Shown here: positions 15,014-24,654 of the stretch, one piece after another | Layout of the letters: each line of letters starts with the position of its first letter | Numbering within the stretch: position 1 is the first letter of the stretch | Origin: Antribacter soli | GTDB lineage: Bacteria; Actinomycetota; Actinomycetes; Actinomycetales; Cellulomonadaceae | Assembly (NCBI RefSeq): GCF_021568775.1 | Contig: NZ_JAKGSG010000051.1 | Location: 1 to 35,969, forward strand | Direction of reading: 5' to 3' | DNA length: 35,969 nt | The notes under the pieces: generated by a model | What the model saw: only the letters and a program-made list of their open reading frames with translations | Told to the model about the DNA's origin: nothing | The model's database searches: none | Translations under genes and position numbers: made by a program

Positions 15014-16252
15014 GTGAGCACCTTCCGTCGTCGTCCCCCCGCCGATCCCGCGGTCCGCTTGCTGATCGCCGCGCAGCGGCGCGCGGCGGCCGCCAGGCTG
15101 TCGCGGCGCGGCTTCCTGGCCGGCTCGCTCGGCGTGGCCGGGGTGGGCCTGCTCGCCGCGTGCGGCACCGGCGGCGCACCCGCGGCCGCCGGTGGGAGCA
15201 CCCCCGGCACCGACCTGAGCGAGACCGAGAAGCTCGTCCGCTGGGCCAACTGGACCCTCTACCTGGACATGGACGACGACGGGGTCACGTACCCGACGCT
15301 CGAGGCGTTCACCGAGAAGTCCGGGATCGAGGTGGAGTACACCGAGGACGTCGACGACAACGACACGTTCTACGGCAAGGTGCAGGGCCAGCTCGCCTCG
15401 GGCCAGGACATCGGCTACGACATCGTGACGCTGACCGACTGGATGGCCGGCCGCATGGTGCGCCTGGGATACACCCAGGAGCTGGACCGCTCCCGCATCC
15501 CCAACGCGGACAACATCCTGCCGAACCTCGCGGAGGTCGACTTCGACCCGGGCCGCGCGCACACCCTGACGTGGCAGTCGGGCTTCGGCGGCCTGGCGTG
15601 GGCGAAGGACAAGGTGCCGGCCGGTCTGCGCGGCGTCTCCGACCTCTGGGCACCCGAGCTCGCCGGGCGCGTCGAGGTTCTGTCCGAGATGCGTGACACG
15701 ATCGGCCTCATCATGTTCGACCAGGGCGTCGACCCGGCGAGCGACTGGGGCGACGACGAGTTCGACGCCGCGCTGGCCTTCCTCAAGGAGAAGATCGACT
15801 CCGGCCACATCCGCCAGGTCAAGGGCAACTCGTACACCCAGGACCTCGTCTCGGGCGACGCCTACGCCGTGATCGGCTGGTCGGGTGACATCACCGGCCT
15901 CAACTACGAGAACGACGACCGCTTCGAGTTCGCGATCCCCGAGGCGGGCGGCACGCTCTGGTCGGACAACCTCATGGTCCCCGTCGGCGCGACGCACAAG
16001 GCGAACGCCGAGGACCTCATGAACTACTACTACGACCCCGAGATTGCCGCCGAGGTCGCGGCCTGGGTCAACTACATCACCCCGGTGTCGGGTGCCCAGG
16101 ACGCGATGGCGGCCATCGACCCCGAGCTCGCGGAGAACACGATGATCTTCCCCGACGAGGCGACCCTGTCGAAGGTCAGCGTCTTCCGCACGCTCACGCC
16201 GGAGGAGGAGACCACGTACAACGGCGCGTTCCTCGACGTGATCGGCGCCTGA
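15014..16252 (+). CDS. potD: Polyamine ABC transporter substrate-binding lipoprotein
   Basis: A 412-residue extracytoplasmic binding protein of the PotD/PotF type. The signal region has a twin-arginine motif (S30-R31-R32-G-F-L) and a lipobox LLAAC with lipid-modified C50, so it is probably exported folded by Tat and anchored in the membrane. The mature part starts with LVRWANWTLYLDMDDDG and has YDIVTLTDWMAGRMVR, SGFGGLAW and YAVIGWSGDI, characteristic of spermidine/putrescine-binding proteins. The GTG start at 15014 has GAGGAG 6 bases upstream. It lies 17 bases after the dehydrogenase and precedes potA by one base. Confidence 0.92.
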   Translation: MSTFRRRPPADPAVRLLIAAQRRAAAARLSRRGFLAGSLGVAGVGLLAACGTGGAPAAAGGSTPGTDLSETEKLVRWANWTLYLDMDDDGVTYPTLEAFTEKSGIEVEYTEDVDDNDTFYGKVQGQLASGQDIGYDIVTLTDWMAGRMVRLGYTQELDRSRIPNADNILPNLAEVDFDPGRAHTLTWQSGFGGLAWAKDKVPAGLRGVSDLWAPELAGRVEVLSEMRDTIGLIMFDQGVDPASDWGDDEFDAALAFLKEKIDSGHIRQVKGNSYTQDLVSGDAYAVIGWSGDITGLNYENDDRFEFAIPEAGGTLWSDNLMVPVGATHKANAEDLMNYYYDPEIAAEVAAWVNYITPVSGAQDAMAAIDPELAENTMIFPDEATLSKVSVFRTLTPEEETTYNGAFLDVIGA

Positions 16253-16253
16253 C

Positions 16254-17357
16254 ATGACCGCTGCACCCGCCCTGGAGCTGTGGGGCGTCCGCAAGGAGTT
16301 CGGCGGCCAGGTGGCTGTCGACGGCGTCGACCTCGAGGTCCCGGAGGGGTCCTTCTTCGCCCTCCTGGGCCCGTCAGGGTGCGGGAAGACGACAACCCTG
16401 CGGATGGTCGCCGGCCTGGAGCAGCCCACCGCCGGCGCCGTCTCGATCGGCGGCCGGGACGTCACCGGCACGCCGGCCCACCGCCGCCCGGTCAACACGG
16501 TCTTCCAGAGCTACGCCCTGTTCCCGCACCTGAGCGTGCTGCAGAACGTCGAGTTCGGCCTGCGCCGCCAGCGCGTGCCCGACGCTCGGGCGCGGGCGCT
16601 CGCGGGTCTGCAGACGGTCCGGCTCGCCCACCTCGCCGACCGCCGCCCGGCCCAGCTCTCCGGCGGTCAGCAGCAGCGGATCGCCCTGGCTCGTGCGATC
16701 GTCAACAACCCGTCGGTGCTCCTGCTCGACGAGCCCCTCGGCGCGCTGGACCTGGCCCTGCGCCGGGCGATGCAGCTCGAGCTCAAGCGCATCCAGGCCG
16801 AGGCCGGGCTGACGTTCGTGCACGTCACGCACGACCAGGAGGAGGCCATGACCATGGCCGACACGGTCGCCGTGATGAACGCCGGCCGCATCGAGCAGCT
16901 CGGTCCGCCGGCGGAGCTGTACGAGCTCCCGCGCACCCCGTTCGTCGCGACGTTCCTCGGCCGGTCGAACCTCGTCGCGGGAACGGTGGTCGAGGGCTCC
17001 GGCGGCGTCCTGGGGGTCGAGGTGGCGGGGGCCCGCCTTCAGGTCCCGGCGGACCGGTCCGCCGTGTCCGACGGACCGGTCCTGCTCGGCGTGCGGCCCG
17101 AGAAGGTGCGGCTCTCTGCCCAGGGCGAGCCACCGCCGTCGGGCAGCAACGTCCTCGGGCCGGGGACGGTGACCGACGTGTCCTTCACCGGTGTGTCCAC
17201 GGCCTACCAGGTGGACCTCGGCGCCCTCGGCGTCCACGAGGTCTTCGCGCAGAACACGACCGGCGCGCCGACGTCGCGCCCCGGCGACACGGTCCACCTC
17301 GCCTGGGACGTGGACTTCACATTCGGCCTCGTGCCCGACGCGGCGGCCGCGTCATGA
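16254..17357 (+). CDS. potA: Polyamine ABC transporter ATP-binding protein
   Basis: A 367-residue ATPase that energises polyamine uptake. Walker A GPSGCGKTT (39-47), Q-loop Q85, signature LSGGQQQR (135-142), Walker B VLLLDE (155-160) and switch H193 are intact. A C-terminal TOBE domain follows (about 280-360), as in PotA/MalK-type proteins. The start lies one base after the potD stop with no clear Shine-Dalgarno sequence, so translation is probably coupled. Its end overlaps potB by four bases (ATGA). Confidence 0.93.
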   Translation: MTAAPALELWGVRKEFGGQVAVDGVDLEVPEGSFFALLGPSGCGKTTTLRMVAGLEQPTAGAVSIGGRDVTGTPAHRRPVNTVFQSYALFPHLSVLQNVEFGLRRQRVPDARARALAGLQTVRLAHLADRRPAQLSGGQQQRIALARAIVNNPSVLLLDEPLGALDLALRRAMQLELKRIQAEAGLTFVHVTHDQEEAMTMADTVAVMNAGRIEQLGPPAELYELPRTPFVATFLGRSNLVAGTVVEGSGGVLGVEVAGARLQVPADRSAVSDGPVLLGVRPEKVRLSAQGEPPPSGSNVLGPGTVTDVSFTGVSTAYQVDLGALGVHEVFAQNTTGAPTSRPGDTVHLAWDVDFTFGLVPDAAAAS

Positions 17358-18286
17358 GCCTCACCATGGCTCTCGTGTCACCCGCCCAGGGAGCCGACGG
17401 CGGGGCCTCCGAGGAGGTGGCCGCCCGACGGCGGGGGCGCACCGGCGTCGGGCTGCTGCTGCCCGGTGCGATCTACCTGGTGGCCTTCTTCGCCGTGCCC
17501 GTGCTGGCGCTGCTCGCCACGTCGCTGTACGCGCCCGTGCCGGGCGGCGACGTCGGCCAGTACCTGCCCGCGCTGCGCTGGGAGAACTACGCCGCCGCGC
17601 TCGGGAAGTTCTGGCCGGAGCTGCTGCGGTCCTTCTGGTTCGCGCTGCTCGCGACGGTCGCGGCGCTGGTCGTCGGGTACCCCGTCGCGTACGTCATCGC
17701 GGTGCGGGCGCGCGGGCACCGGCTGCTGCAGGGCGTGCTGCTCGTGCTCGTCGTCGCGCCGTTCTTCACCAGCTTCATCCTGCGCACCATCGCGTGGAAG
17801 CAGGTCCTCGCCGACGACGCGTTCGTCGTCGCGTCCCTGCGGTGGCTCCACGTGCTGCCCGACGACGGGCGCCTGACCGCGACCGCCTTCGCCGTCGTGG
17901 CGGGCCTGGCCTACAACTTCCTGCCGTTCATGATCCTGCCCGTCTACGCCAGCCTCGAGCGGCTCGACGTGCGGATGATCGAGGCCGGCGGCGACCTGTA
18001 CGCCGGGCCCTTCACCACGTTCCGCACCGTGACGCTGCCGCTGTCGATGCCCGGGGTCGTGTCGGGAACCCTGCTGACGTTCATCCCGGCCGCAGGCGAC
18101 TACGTCAGCGCGAGCCTCCTGGGCAACCCGACGACGACCACGATGATCGGGCAGGTCATCGACTCGCGGTTCTTCCGCGTCCTCGACTACCCGACCGCGG
18201 CCGCGCTGTCCGTGGTGCTCATGGTCGTCATCGCCCTGCTCGTCACGGCGTACGTCCGCAGAACCGGGACGGAGGACCTGCTGTGA
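17354..18286 (+). CDS. potB: Polyamine ABC transporter permease (PotB type)
   Basis: A 310-residue inner-membrane permease with about six transmembrane helices. After a 30-residue cytoplasmic N-terminus come a first helix (VGLLLPGAIYLVAFFAVPVLALLATSLY region) and PFFTSFILRTIAWKQVL. The ATPase-coupling EAA loop reads EAGGDLYAGPFTTFRTVTLP, then SMPGVVSG. The ATG at 17354 overlaps the potA stop. The GTG of potC overlaps its own stop (GTGA), so potA-B-C are tightly coupled. Confidence 0.92.
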   Translation: MSLTMALVSPAQGADGGASEEVAARRRGRTGVGLLLPGAIYLVAFFAVPVLALLATSLYAPVPGGDVGQYLPALRWENYAAALGKFWPELLRSFWFALLATVAALVVGYPVAYVIAVRARGHRLLQGVLLVLVVAPFFTSFILRTIAWKQVLADDAFVVASLRWLHVLPDDGRLTATAFAVVAGLAYNFLPFMILPVYASLERLDVRMIEAGGDLYAGPFTTFRTVTLPLSMPGVVSGTLLTFIPAAGDYVSASLLGNPTTTTMIGQVIDSRFFRVLDYPTAAALSVVLMVVIALLVTAYVRRTGTEDLL

Positions 18287-19161
18287 GCCCCGTCCGCCTG
18301 CGCACCGCGCCCGAGATTCCCGGCCACCGCAGCCCGCGGCGATGGCGGCTCGCGGACGCCGTCGTGCCCGCGTTCGCCGGGCTGGCGTTCCTGTACCTGC
18401 TCGTGCCCGTCGCGTACACCGTCGCGTTCTCCTTCAACGACGCCGGGAAGTCGAACCTCGTCTGGCGCGGCTTCACCTGGGACAACTGGGCGAACCCGTG
18501 CGGTGCGCCGCAGGTGTGCAAGGCGTTCGCCAACTCGCTCCAGGTCGGGCTGCTGTCGACCCTTGTCGCGACCGTGCTGGGCACCCTCGTCGCGATCGCT
18601 CTCGTCCGCTACCGGTTCCGCGGTCGCGCCCTGGCGAACCTGCTCGTCTTCCTGCCGATGTCCACGCCCGAGGTGGTGCTCGGCGCCGCGCTGCTCGCCC
18701 AGTTCCTCACGCTCCGCGTGCCGCTCGGTTTCTGGACCGTCGTCATCGCCCACGTCATGTTCAACGTGTCGTTCGTGGTGGTCACGGTCAAGGCACGTGT
18801 GCAGTCCATGGACCCGCGGCTCGAGGAGGCCGCCGCCGACCTGTACGCCACGCCTTGGCAGGCGTTCTGGCGGGTCACGTTCCCGTTGCTCCTGCCCGGC
18901 ATCCTCGCGGCGGCGCTGCTCGCCTTCTCGCTCAGCTTCGACGACTTCATCGTCACCAGCTTCAACTCCGGTCCGTACACGACGTTCCCGAAGTTCGTCT
19001 ACGTGTCGGCGACCCGCGGGATCCCGCCGCAGGCGAACGTGATCGGGACGGCCATGTTCGTCCTCGCCCTGGCCGTGGTGGTCGGGGCGCAGGTGGTGAC
19101 CGCGGCCCGCCGCCGTGCCACGCGCACTGCGGCAGCCAGGCCGGAAGGGAGCGCACCGTGA
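18283..19161 (+). CDS. potC: Polyamine ABC transporter permease (PotC type)
   Basis: A 292-residue permease that pairs with PotB to form the channel. Typical PotC features are LYLLVPVAYTVAFSFND in the first helix, FLPMSTPEVVLGAALL, the EAA loop EEAAADLYATPWQAFWRVTFPL, and LLAFSLSFDDFIVTSFNSG. The GTG at 18283 is preceded by GGAGG (18271-18275) inside potB. Its stop overlaps the GTG of the next gene (19158), which keeps the saccharopine-dehydrogenase-like enzyme in the same operon. Confidence 0.92.
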   Translation: MSPVRLRTAPEIPGHRSPRRWRLADAVVPAFAGLAFLYLLVPVAYTVAFSFNDAGKSNLVWRGFTWDNWANPCGAPQVCKAFANSLQVGLLSTLVATVLGTLVAIALVRYRFRGRALANLLVFLPMSTPEVVLGAALLAQFLTLRVPLGFWTVVIAHVMFNVSFVVVTVKARVQSMDPRLEEAAADLYATPWQAFWRVTFPLLLPGILAAALLAFSLSFDDFIVTSFNSGPYTTFPKFVYVSATRGIPPQANVIGTAMFVLALAVVVGAQVVTAARRRATRTAAARPEGSAP

Positions 19162-20595
19162 GGATCCTCGTGGTCGGGTCGGGCGGGGTCGGCGACGCCG
19201 TCGCCCGCATCGCCGCCCGGCGGGACTTCTTCGAGACTATGGTCGTGGCGGACCACGACCTCGGCCGCGCCCGGCGCACCGTCGCCGCCGCCCGCGCCGG
19301 CGACCGGAACGCCCCCGAGGGCCACGGGCGGTTCGTCGCCGCGCACGTGGACGCGTCGTCGGCCGACGCCGTCGCCGCCCTGGCCCGCGAGCACTCGGTG
19401 ACCCACGTCCTCAACGCCGTCGACCCGCGCTTCGTGCTGCCCGTCTTCGAGGGGGCGCTCGCTGCGGGGGCCGACTACCTCGACATGGCGATGTCGCTGT
19501 CCCGGCCGCACCCCGAGCGACCGTACGAGCTGACCGGTGTGAAGCTCGGCGACGCGCAGTTCGCGCGGTCGGGCGCGTGGGAGGCCGCGGGCCGGCTGGC
19601 GCTCGTGGGCATGGGAGTGGAGCCCGGGCTGTCGGACGTGCTCGCCCGCTACGCCCACGACCACCTGTTCAGCCGGATCGACGAGCTCGGCGTCCGCGAC
19701 GGCGCGAACCTGGTGGTGCGCGGCGAGGACGGCGAGCCCGTGTTCGCCCCTTCCTTCTCCATCTGGACCACGATCGAGGAGTGTCTCAACCCGCCGGTCG
19801 TGGGGGGGGGGGGGCGGGGCGCGGGGGCCCGGGGGGGGGGCGGGGGGCACCCCACCCCCGCCGCCCGGCGGGCCCCCGCCCCCCGGGGGGGGGGGGGGGG
19901 CCCCCGCCCCCCCCCCCCCCCCCCCCCGGGGGGGGGGCGCCCCCCCGCGGGGGGGGGGGGGGCCCCCCCCCCCCCCCCCCCCCCACGGGGGTGACGGCTG
20001 GTACACCCTGCCGCCGTTCCACGAGCCCGAGGTGTTCGACTTCCCCGACCCGATCGGGCCCGTCGAGTGCGTGCACGTCGAGCACGAGGAGGTGCTCCTC
20101 ATGCCACGCTGGCTCGACGCCGCGACGGTGACGTTCAAGTACGGGCTCGGTGAGGAGTTCATCGGCGTGCTCAGGACGCTGCACGCGCTCGGGCTCGACT
20201 CCACGACGCCCGTGACCGTGCGAGGCATCGAGGTGGCGCCCCGGGACGTCGTCGCGGCCGTGCTGCCCGACCCGGCGACCATCGGTCCCCGGATGACCGG
20301 GTCGACGTGCGCGGGCGTGCTCGTGCGGGGACTGGGCACGGACGGGGAGCCGCGCGAGGTCTACCTGCACCACATCGTGTCGAACGAGTGGTCCATGGCC
20401 GAGTACGGGGCACAGTGCGTCGTGTGGCAGACGGCGGTGAACCCCGTGGTCGCCCTCGAGCTGCTCGCGACCGGGGTGTGGTCCGGGGCGGGCGTGGCCG
20501 GCCCGGAGGCGTTCGACGCCGGGCCGTTCCTCGAGCTGCTGGCCGCGCCTGCCCCGATCGGGTACGGCTCGCCCTGGGCGCTCCAGGAGCGCTGA
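19158..20595 (+). pseudogene. Saccharopine-dehydrogenase-like oxidoreductase, split by poly-G/C tract
   Basis: The left part (to about 19802, 215 residues) has a Rossmann start MRILVVGSGGVGDAVARIAA and ends ECLNPPVV. The right part (from 19990, 201 residues to the stop) resumes with GDGWYTLPPFHEPEVFDFPD and contains VEHEEVLLMPRW and FKYGLGEEFIGVL. Together they resemble the saccharopine dehydrogenase/carboxynorspermidine dehydrogenase family (COG1748), about 420 residues in all. The two halves are in different frames and separated by 183 bases of G/C homopolymer where I would expect only a few codons. I think the real gene is intact and the tract is an assembly error. Position at the end of the pot operon suggests a role in polyamine or diamine metabolism. 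Confidence 0.75.
19802..19984. repeat. Poly-G/poly-C low-complexity tract inside a gene
   Basis: Runs of G and C alternate several times with almost no A or T. The surrounding sequence is ordinary coding DNA. The tract shifts the reading frame and would encode Gly/Pro/Arg repeats. It resembles 1-95 and probably has the same origin. Confidence 0.8.
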
Positions 20596-20648
20596 CCCAC
20601 GACGGAAAGGCTCGGCCCAGGCTCAGCCACGTGCCGTAGTCTCGGCCC

Positions 20649-21971
20649 GTGGACATCCTGGCCTGGACCATCGGCGTCATCGTCTTCGCCCTCGGGATTC
20701 TCGCGTCGATCGCACTGCACGAGGTGGGGCACATGGTGCCCGCCAAGCGGTTCGGCGTGCGCGTGAGCCAGTACATGGTCGGATTCGGGCGCACCGTGTG
20801 GTCCCGCACGCGCGGCGAGACCGAGTACGGGTTCAAGGCGATCCCGCTCGGCGGGTACGTGCGGCTCGTCGGCATGATGCCGCCCGCCCGCCCCGGCTCG
20901 CGGCCCGACGGCGGCTTCTGGGGACCGATGATCGCGGACGCGCGCGACGCGTCGTCCTCCGAGGTCCGCCCGGGGGAGGAGCACCGCGCGTTCTACAACC
21001 TGTCGACGCCGAAGAAGCTCGTCGTCATGCTCGGCGGACCGGTGATGAACCTGCTCATCGCCGTGGTCCTCATCGGCGTGTACCTCGTCGGCTACGGCAC
21101 GCTGGTCACGTCCACGACGGTGGCGCAGCTGTCGGAGTGCGTGCCGACGTCGGTCACCTCGAGCTCGATGGGCGACGACTGCGGGCCGGACGCCGTGCCT
21201 GCCCCCTCGGTCGCCGCAGGCCTCGAGCCGGGAGACACGATCGTCGAGCTCGACGGCACCCGGGTGACCGGCTGGGCACAGCTCGTGGGCCTCATCAACG
21301 ACGCCGCGGGGCGCGAGGTGCCCGTCGTCGTGGAGCGCGACGGGCAGCGCGTGACCCTGGAGGTCACCCCGGCCGCGATAGACCGGCCCGTCGTCGACGA
21401 GCAAGGCCTTGCCGTCACCGACGCCGACGGCGAGGCGCAGACCGAGCCCGGCGGGTTCGTGGGCTTCGCCCCGCTGCGAGTGCGTGAGCCCCAGCCTGTC
21501 GGTGCGGTGCTGCCCGCCGTCGGAGACGGCGTGTGGCAGACGGCGAGCATCGTGGCGACGCTCCCCGTCCGCGTGGCCGACGCCGCCCAGCAGGCCTTCA
21601 CCGACGAGCCGCGCTCGCAGGAGTCGGTCCAGAGCGTGGTGGGTGTCCTCCGTGTCGCCGGCGAGATCGCGACTCTGGACGAGGCGCTGCTCGACCGCGT
21701 CATGTACTTCGTCGCGCTGCTCGCGAGCCTGAACATCGCCCTGTTCGTGTTCAACCTCATCCCGCTGCTGCCCCTCGACGGCGGGCACGTCGTCAATGCA
21801 CTGTACGAGGGCGCGAAGCGGACCCTCGCGCGCGTCCGCAGCCTGCCTCTGCCGGGCCCGGCGGACGTGGCCCGCATGACTCCGGTCACCTATGTGGTCT
21901 TCGTGGCGCTCATCGGCGCGGGAGCGGTGCTGATCGTCGCAGACCTGGTGGACCCGGTCCGGCTGACGTAG
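20649..21971 (+). CDS. rseP: Site-2 intramembrane metalloprotease (RseP/Rip1 type)
   Basis: A 440-residue membrane zinc protease of family M50, which cleaves anti-sigma factors or other membrane proteins within the bilayer. HEVGH (24-28) supplies two zinc ligands and the catalytic Glu in the first helix. NLIPLLPLDGGH (369-380) supplies the third ligand D377. A PDZ domain lies around 185-240 (AGLEPGDTIVELDGTRV). C164 and C178 could form a disulfide in the extracytoplasmic part. The GTG at 20649 has no ribosome site but a -10-like TAGTCT 6 bases upstream, so it may be leaderless. Its end converges on the gene at 22026. Confidence 0.93.
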   Translation: MDILAWTIGVIVFALGILASIALHEVGHMVPAKRFGVRVSQYMVGFGRTVWSRTRGETEYGFKAIPLGGYVRLVGMMPPARPGSRPDGGFWGPMIADARDASSSEVRPGEEHRAFYNLSTPKKLVVMLGGPVMNLLIAVVLIGVYLVGYGTLVTSTTVAQLSECVPTSVTSSSMGDDCGPDAVPAPSVAAGLEPGDTIVELDGTRVTGWAQLVGLINDAAGREVPVVVERDGQRVTLEVTPAAIDRPVVDEQGLAVTDADGEAQTEPGGFVGFAPLRVREPQPVGAVLPAVGDGVWQTASIVATLPVRVADAAQQAFTDEPRSQESVQSVVGVLRVAGEIATLDEALLDRVMYFVALLASLNIALFVFNLIPLLPLDGGHVVNALYEGAKRTLARVRSLPLPGPADVARMTPVTYVVFVALIGAGAVLIVADLVDPVRLT

Positions 21972-21985
21972 CGGCCCCTGTGGGT

Positions 21986-22019
21986 GGTCGTACGGCGGGC
22001 GCGCACCCGCCGTACGACC
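21986..22019. terminator. Bidirectional terminator hairpin
   Basis: A perfect 14-bp stem (GGTCGTACGGCGGG, 21986-21999, with its complement at 22006-22019) with a 6-base loop lies between the convergent ends of rseP (21971) and the membrane gene (22026). Confidence 0.85.
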
Positions 22020-22025
22020 GGGCTC

Positions 22026-23369
22026 TCAGTCCGTCGCGCTCTTCGCCCGGGCCCAGCGCCGGACCGCCTCGTGCGTCTCGGCCACGTCGCCGCCCTCGTA
22101 CTCCCACGGCCACGGGCTGAGGTGCTCGTGGGTCGCAGCGAGGTGCTCGGCGGCCAGGTCGGCGTCCTTCGCGAGCCAGCCCACATAGGCAAGGAGGTTG
22201 TGCGACTGCGCCGCCCGGACGGGCGACGGGCCGCCAGGCCCGGCCTTCCACACTCCGACGGCCTCGGCGATCTCCGTCCGGGTCGCCAGGGACGTCAGGT
22301 GCCGTTCGGCTGCTCGCCGCGAGCGGTGGCCGAGCGCCGCGGCGTGCTCCAGGTGCGCGGTGACGACGAGCAGCGCGATCGCGTCCCCAGGTCGCGCGCG
22401 TTCGGCGCCCTCGCGCGCGAACGCGAACATCTCCTCGGCCGAGCCGAACCACTTGTCGCACAGGTATTGCAGGGCCGCCTCGTGACCGCCAAGATGGCGC
22501 GGCGACATCTCGCGCAGCGCGTCGAGGCGTGCCGTGAACTCGTCACGGTCGACCTGCTGGCCCCGCGCGAGCTCGACCAGCACGGCGAGCGGCGAGGGGT
22601 CCTTGGCGTCGAGCGCGGCGGCCCGGCGAGCCGTGGCCTCGGCGTCGTCGAGCGCGGCCAGGAACCGCTCGATGTTCTGTGCCTCGAACGCGGCGCCCCG
22701 CAGCTCCCACCCGTGGCGCAGGTAGGTCATCGCCTGGACGGTTCGGGCAGTGGCGTCCTCGGGCCGCTCGCGCAGCCAGTCGTCGAGCCAGCTCCGGCGG
22801 ACGAGCGCTGCCTCGGCGAGCACGCCCACCCGGTCCCACCGCACGTCGTGGTCGGCCGTTGCGGCGAGCAGCTCGGCCGCCGGGTGCCAGTCGCCCGCGA
22901 GCGCGGCGGTCCGCGCCGAGGCCACGTCGACGTCGTCCAGCGCGCCGTCCGGCTGGACGAGCTCGGCGGGGTCGACGTCGGCGACGAGCAGGGCCTGCCC
23001 GTCCGTGGCCACGTTCACCAGATGCTTGACGAACCGGGTCCCCGTGGCCAGCACGACGAGCAGCGGTGTGATCCAGGCGCTCTGGACCGAGAGGGGGTGG
23101 ATGCCCCCGCCCTCGTCGCCGAGGAAGGAGTCGACGGCCGGCTGCACGAGCCCGAACGCGAGCGCACCGACCGCGACCAGCAGGCCGAGATAGGCGACGA
23201 CGAGGCCCTGCGTGCGCGCGCCGGCGGGCGCGAACCACCAGAGGGCGTCCGTGCGGACGCCGATGAGCCAGGCGGCACGCGATCCCGCGATCCACATGGT
23301 GAGCAGCCCGATGAGGGCGAAGACGATGGCGCCGAGGAGAACGGTCCCTGCGGGCGAGTCGAGGTCCAT
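22026..23369 (-). CDS. Membrane protein with TPR-like cytoplasmic domain
   Basis: A 447-residue protein I cannot assign to a named family. The N-terminal 125 residues contain three or four hydrophobic helices ([51 protein letters not shown]). The remainder is soluble and helix-rich with Ala-rich pairs typical of tetratricopeptide repeats ([40 protein letters not shown]). The ATG at 23369 is chosen because the hydrophobic N-terminus begins there; no clear ribosome site is seen. It is divergent from ispG, with 106 bases between starts, and sits between rseP and ispG, which are adjacent in many relatives. Confidence 0.75.
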   Translation of the reverse strand: MDLDSPAGTVLLGAIVFALIGLLTMWIAGSRAAWLIGVRTDALWWFAPAGARTQGLVVAYLGLLVAVGALAFGLVQPAVDSFLGDEGGGIHPLSVQSAWITPLLVVLATGTRFVKHLVNVATDGQALLVADVDPAELVQPDGALDDVDVASARTAALAGDWHPAAELLAATADHDVRWDRVGVLAEAALVRRSWLDDWLRERPEDATARTVQAMTYLRHGWELRGAAFEAQNIERFLAALDDAEATARRAAALDAKDPSPLAVLVELARGQQVDRDEFTARLDALREMSPRHLGGHEAALQYLCDKWFGSAEEMFAFAREGAERARPGDAIALLVVTAHLEHAAALGHRSRRAAERHLTSLATRTEIAEAVGVWKAGPGGPSPVRAAQSHNLLAYVGWLAKDADLAAEHLAATHEHLSPWPWEYEGGDVAETHEAVRRWARAKSATD

Positions 23370-23386
23370 GAGCGCGAATGCTGACA

Positions 23387-23393
23387 GAGGAGG
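23387..23393 (+). promoter_or_regulatory. Strong Shine-Dalgarno before an alternative ispG start
   Basis: GAGGAGG followed by TGCC and GTG (23398-23400), in frame with ispG. Use of this GTG would add 26 residues to the IspG N-terminus. Confidence 0.4.
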
Positions 23394-23462
23394 TGCCGTG
23401 AAAACGAACCGCCTGCTCAGGGGAGGGGGTGTGAACGTGACGGGGGGCTGCTCGAATCGGTG

Positions 23463-23468
23463 GATACT
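23463..23468 (+). promoter_or_regulatory. -10 element for leaderless ispG
   Basis: GATACT lies 7 bases before the GTG at 23476, the usual geometry of leaderless actinobacterial transcripts. No convincing -35 at 17 bp was found. Confidence 0.5.
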
Positions 23469-23475
23469 TGGTGTC

Positions 23476-24642
<1,167 letters not shown>

Positions 24643-24654
24643 GGCGAGGCCGTC

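Noticed and set aside
19802-19984. G-rich tract as a biological G-quadruplex or a Gly/Pro repeat domain
   Set aside because: It interrupts a conserved enzyme at a point where a few codons are expected, shifts the frame, and resembles the tract at the window edge.
23398-23475. GTG at 23398 as the main ispG start
   Set aside because: The extra 26 residues do not resemble IspG N-termini, and a -10 box is correctly placed for the GTG at 23476. Kept as a finding, not as the annotated start.
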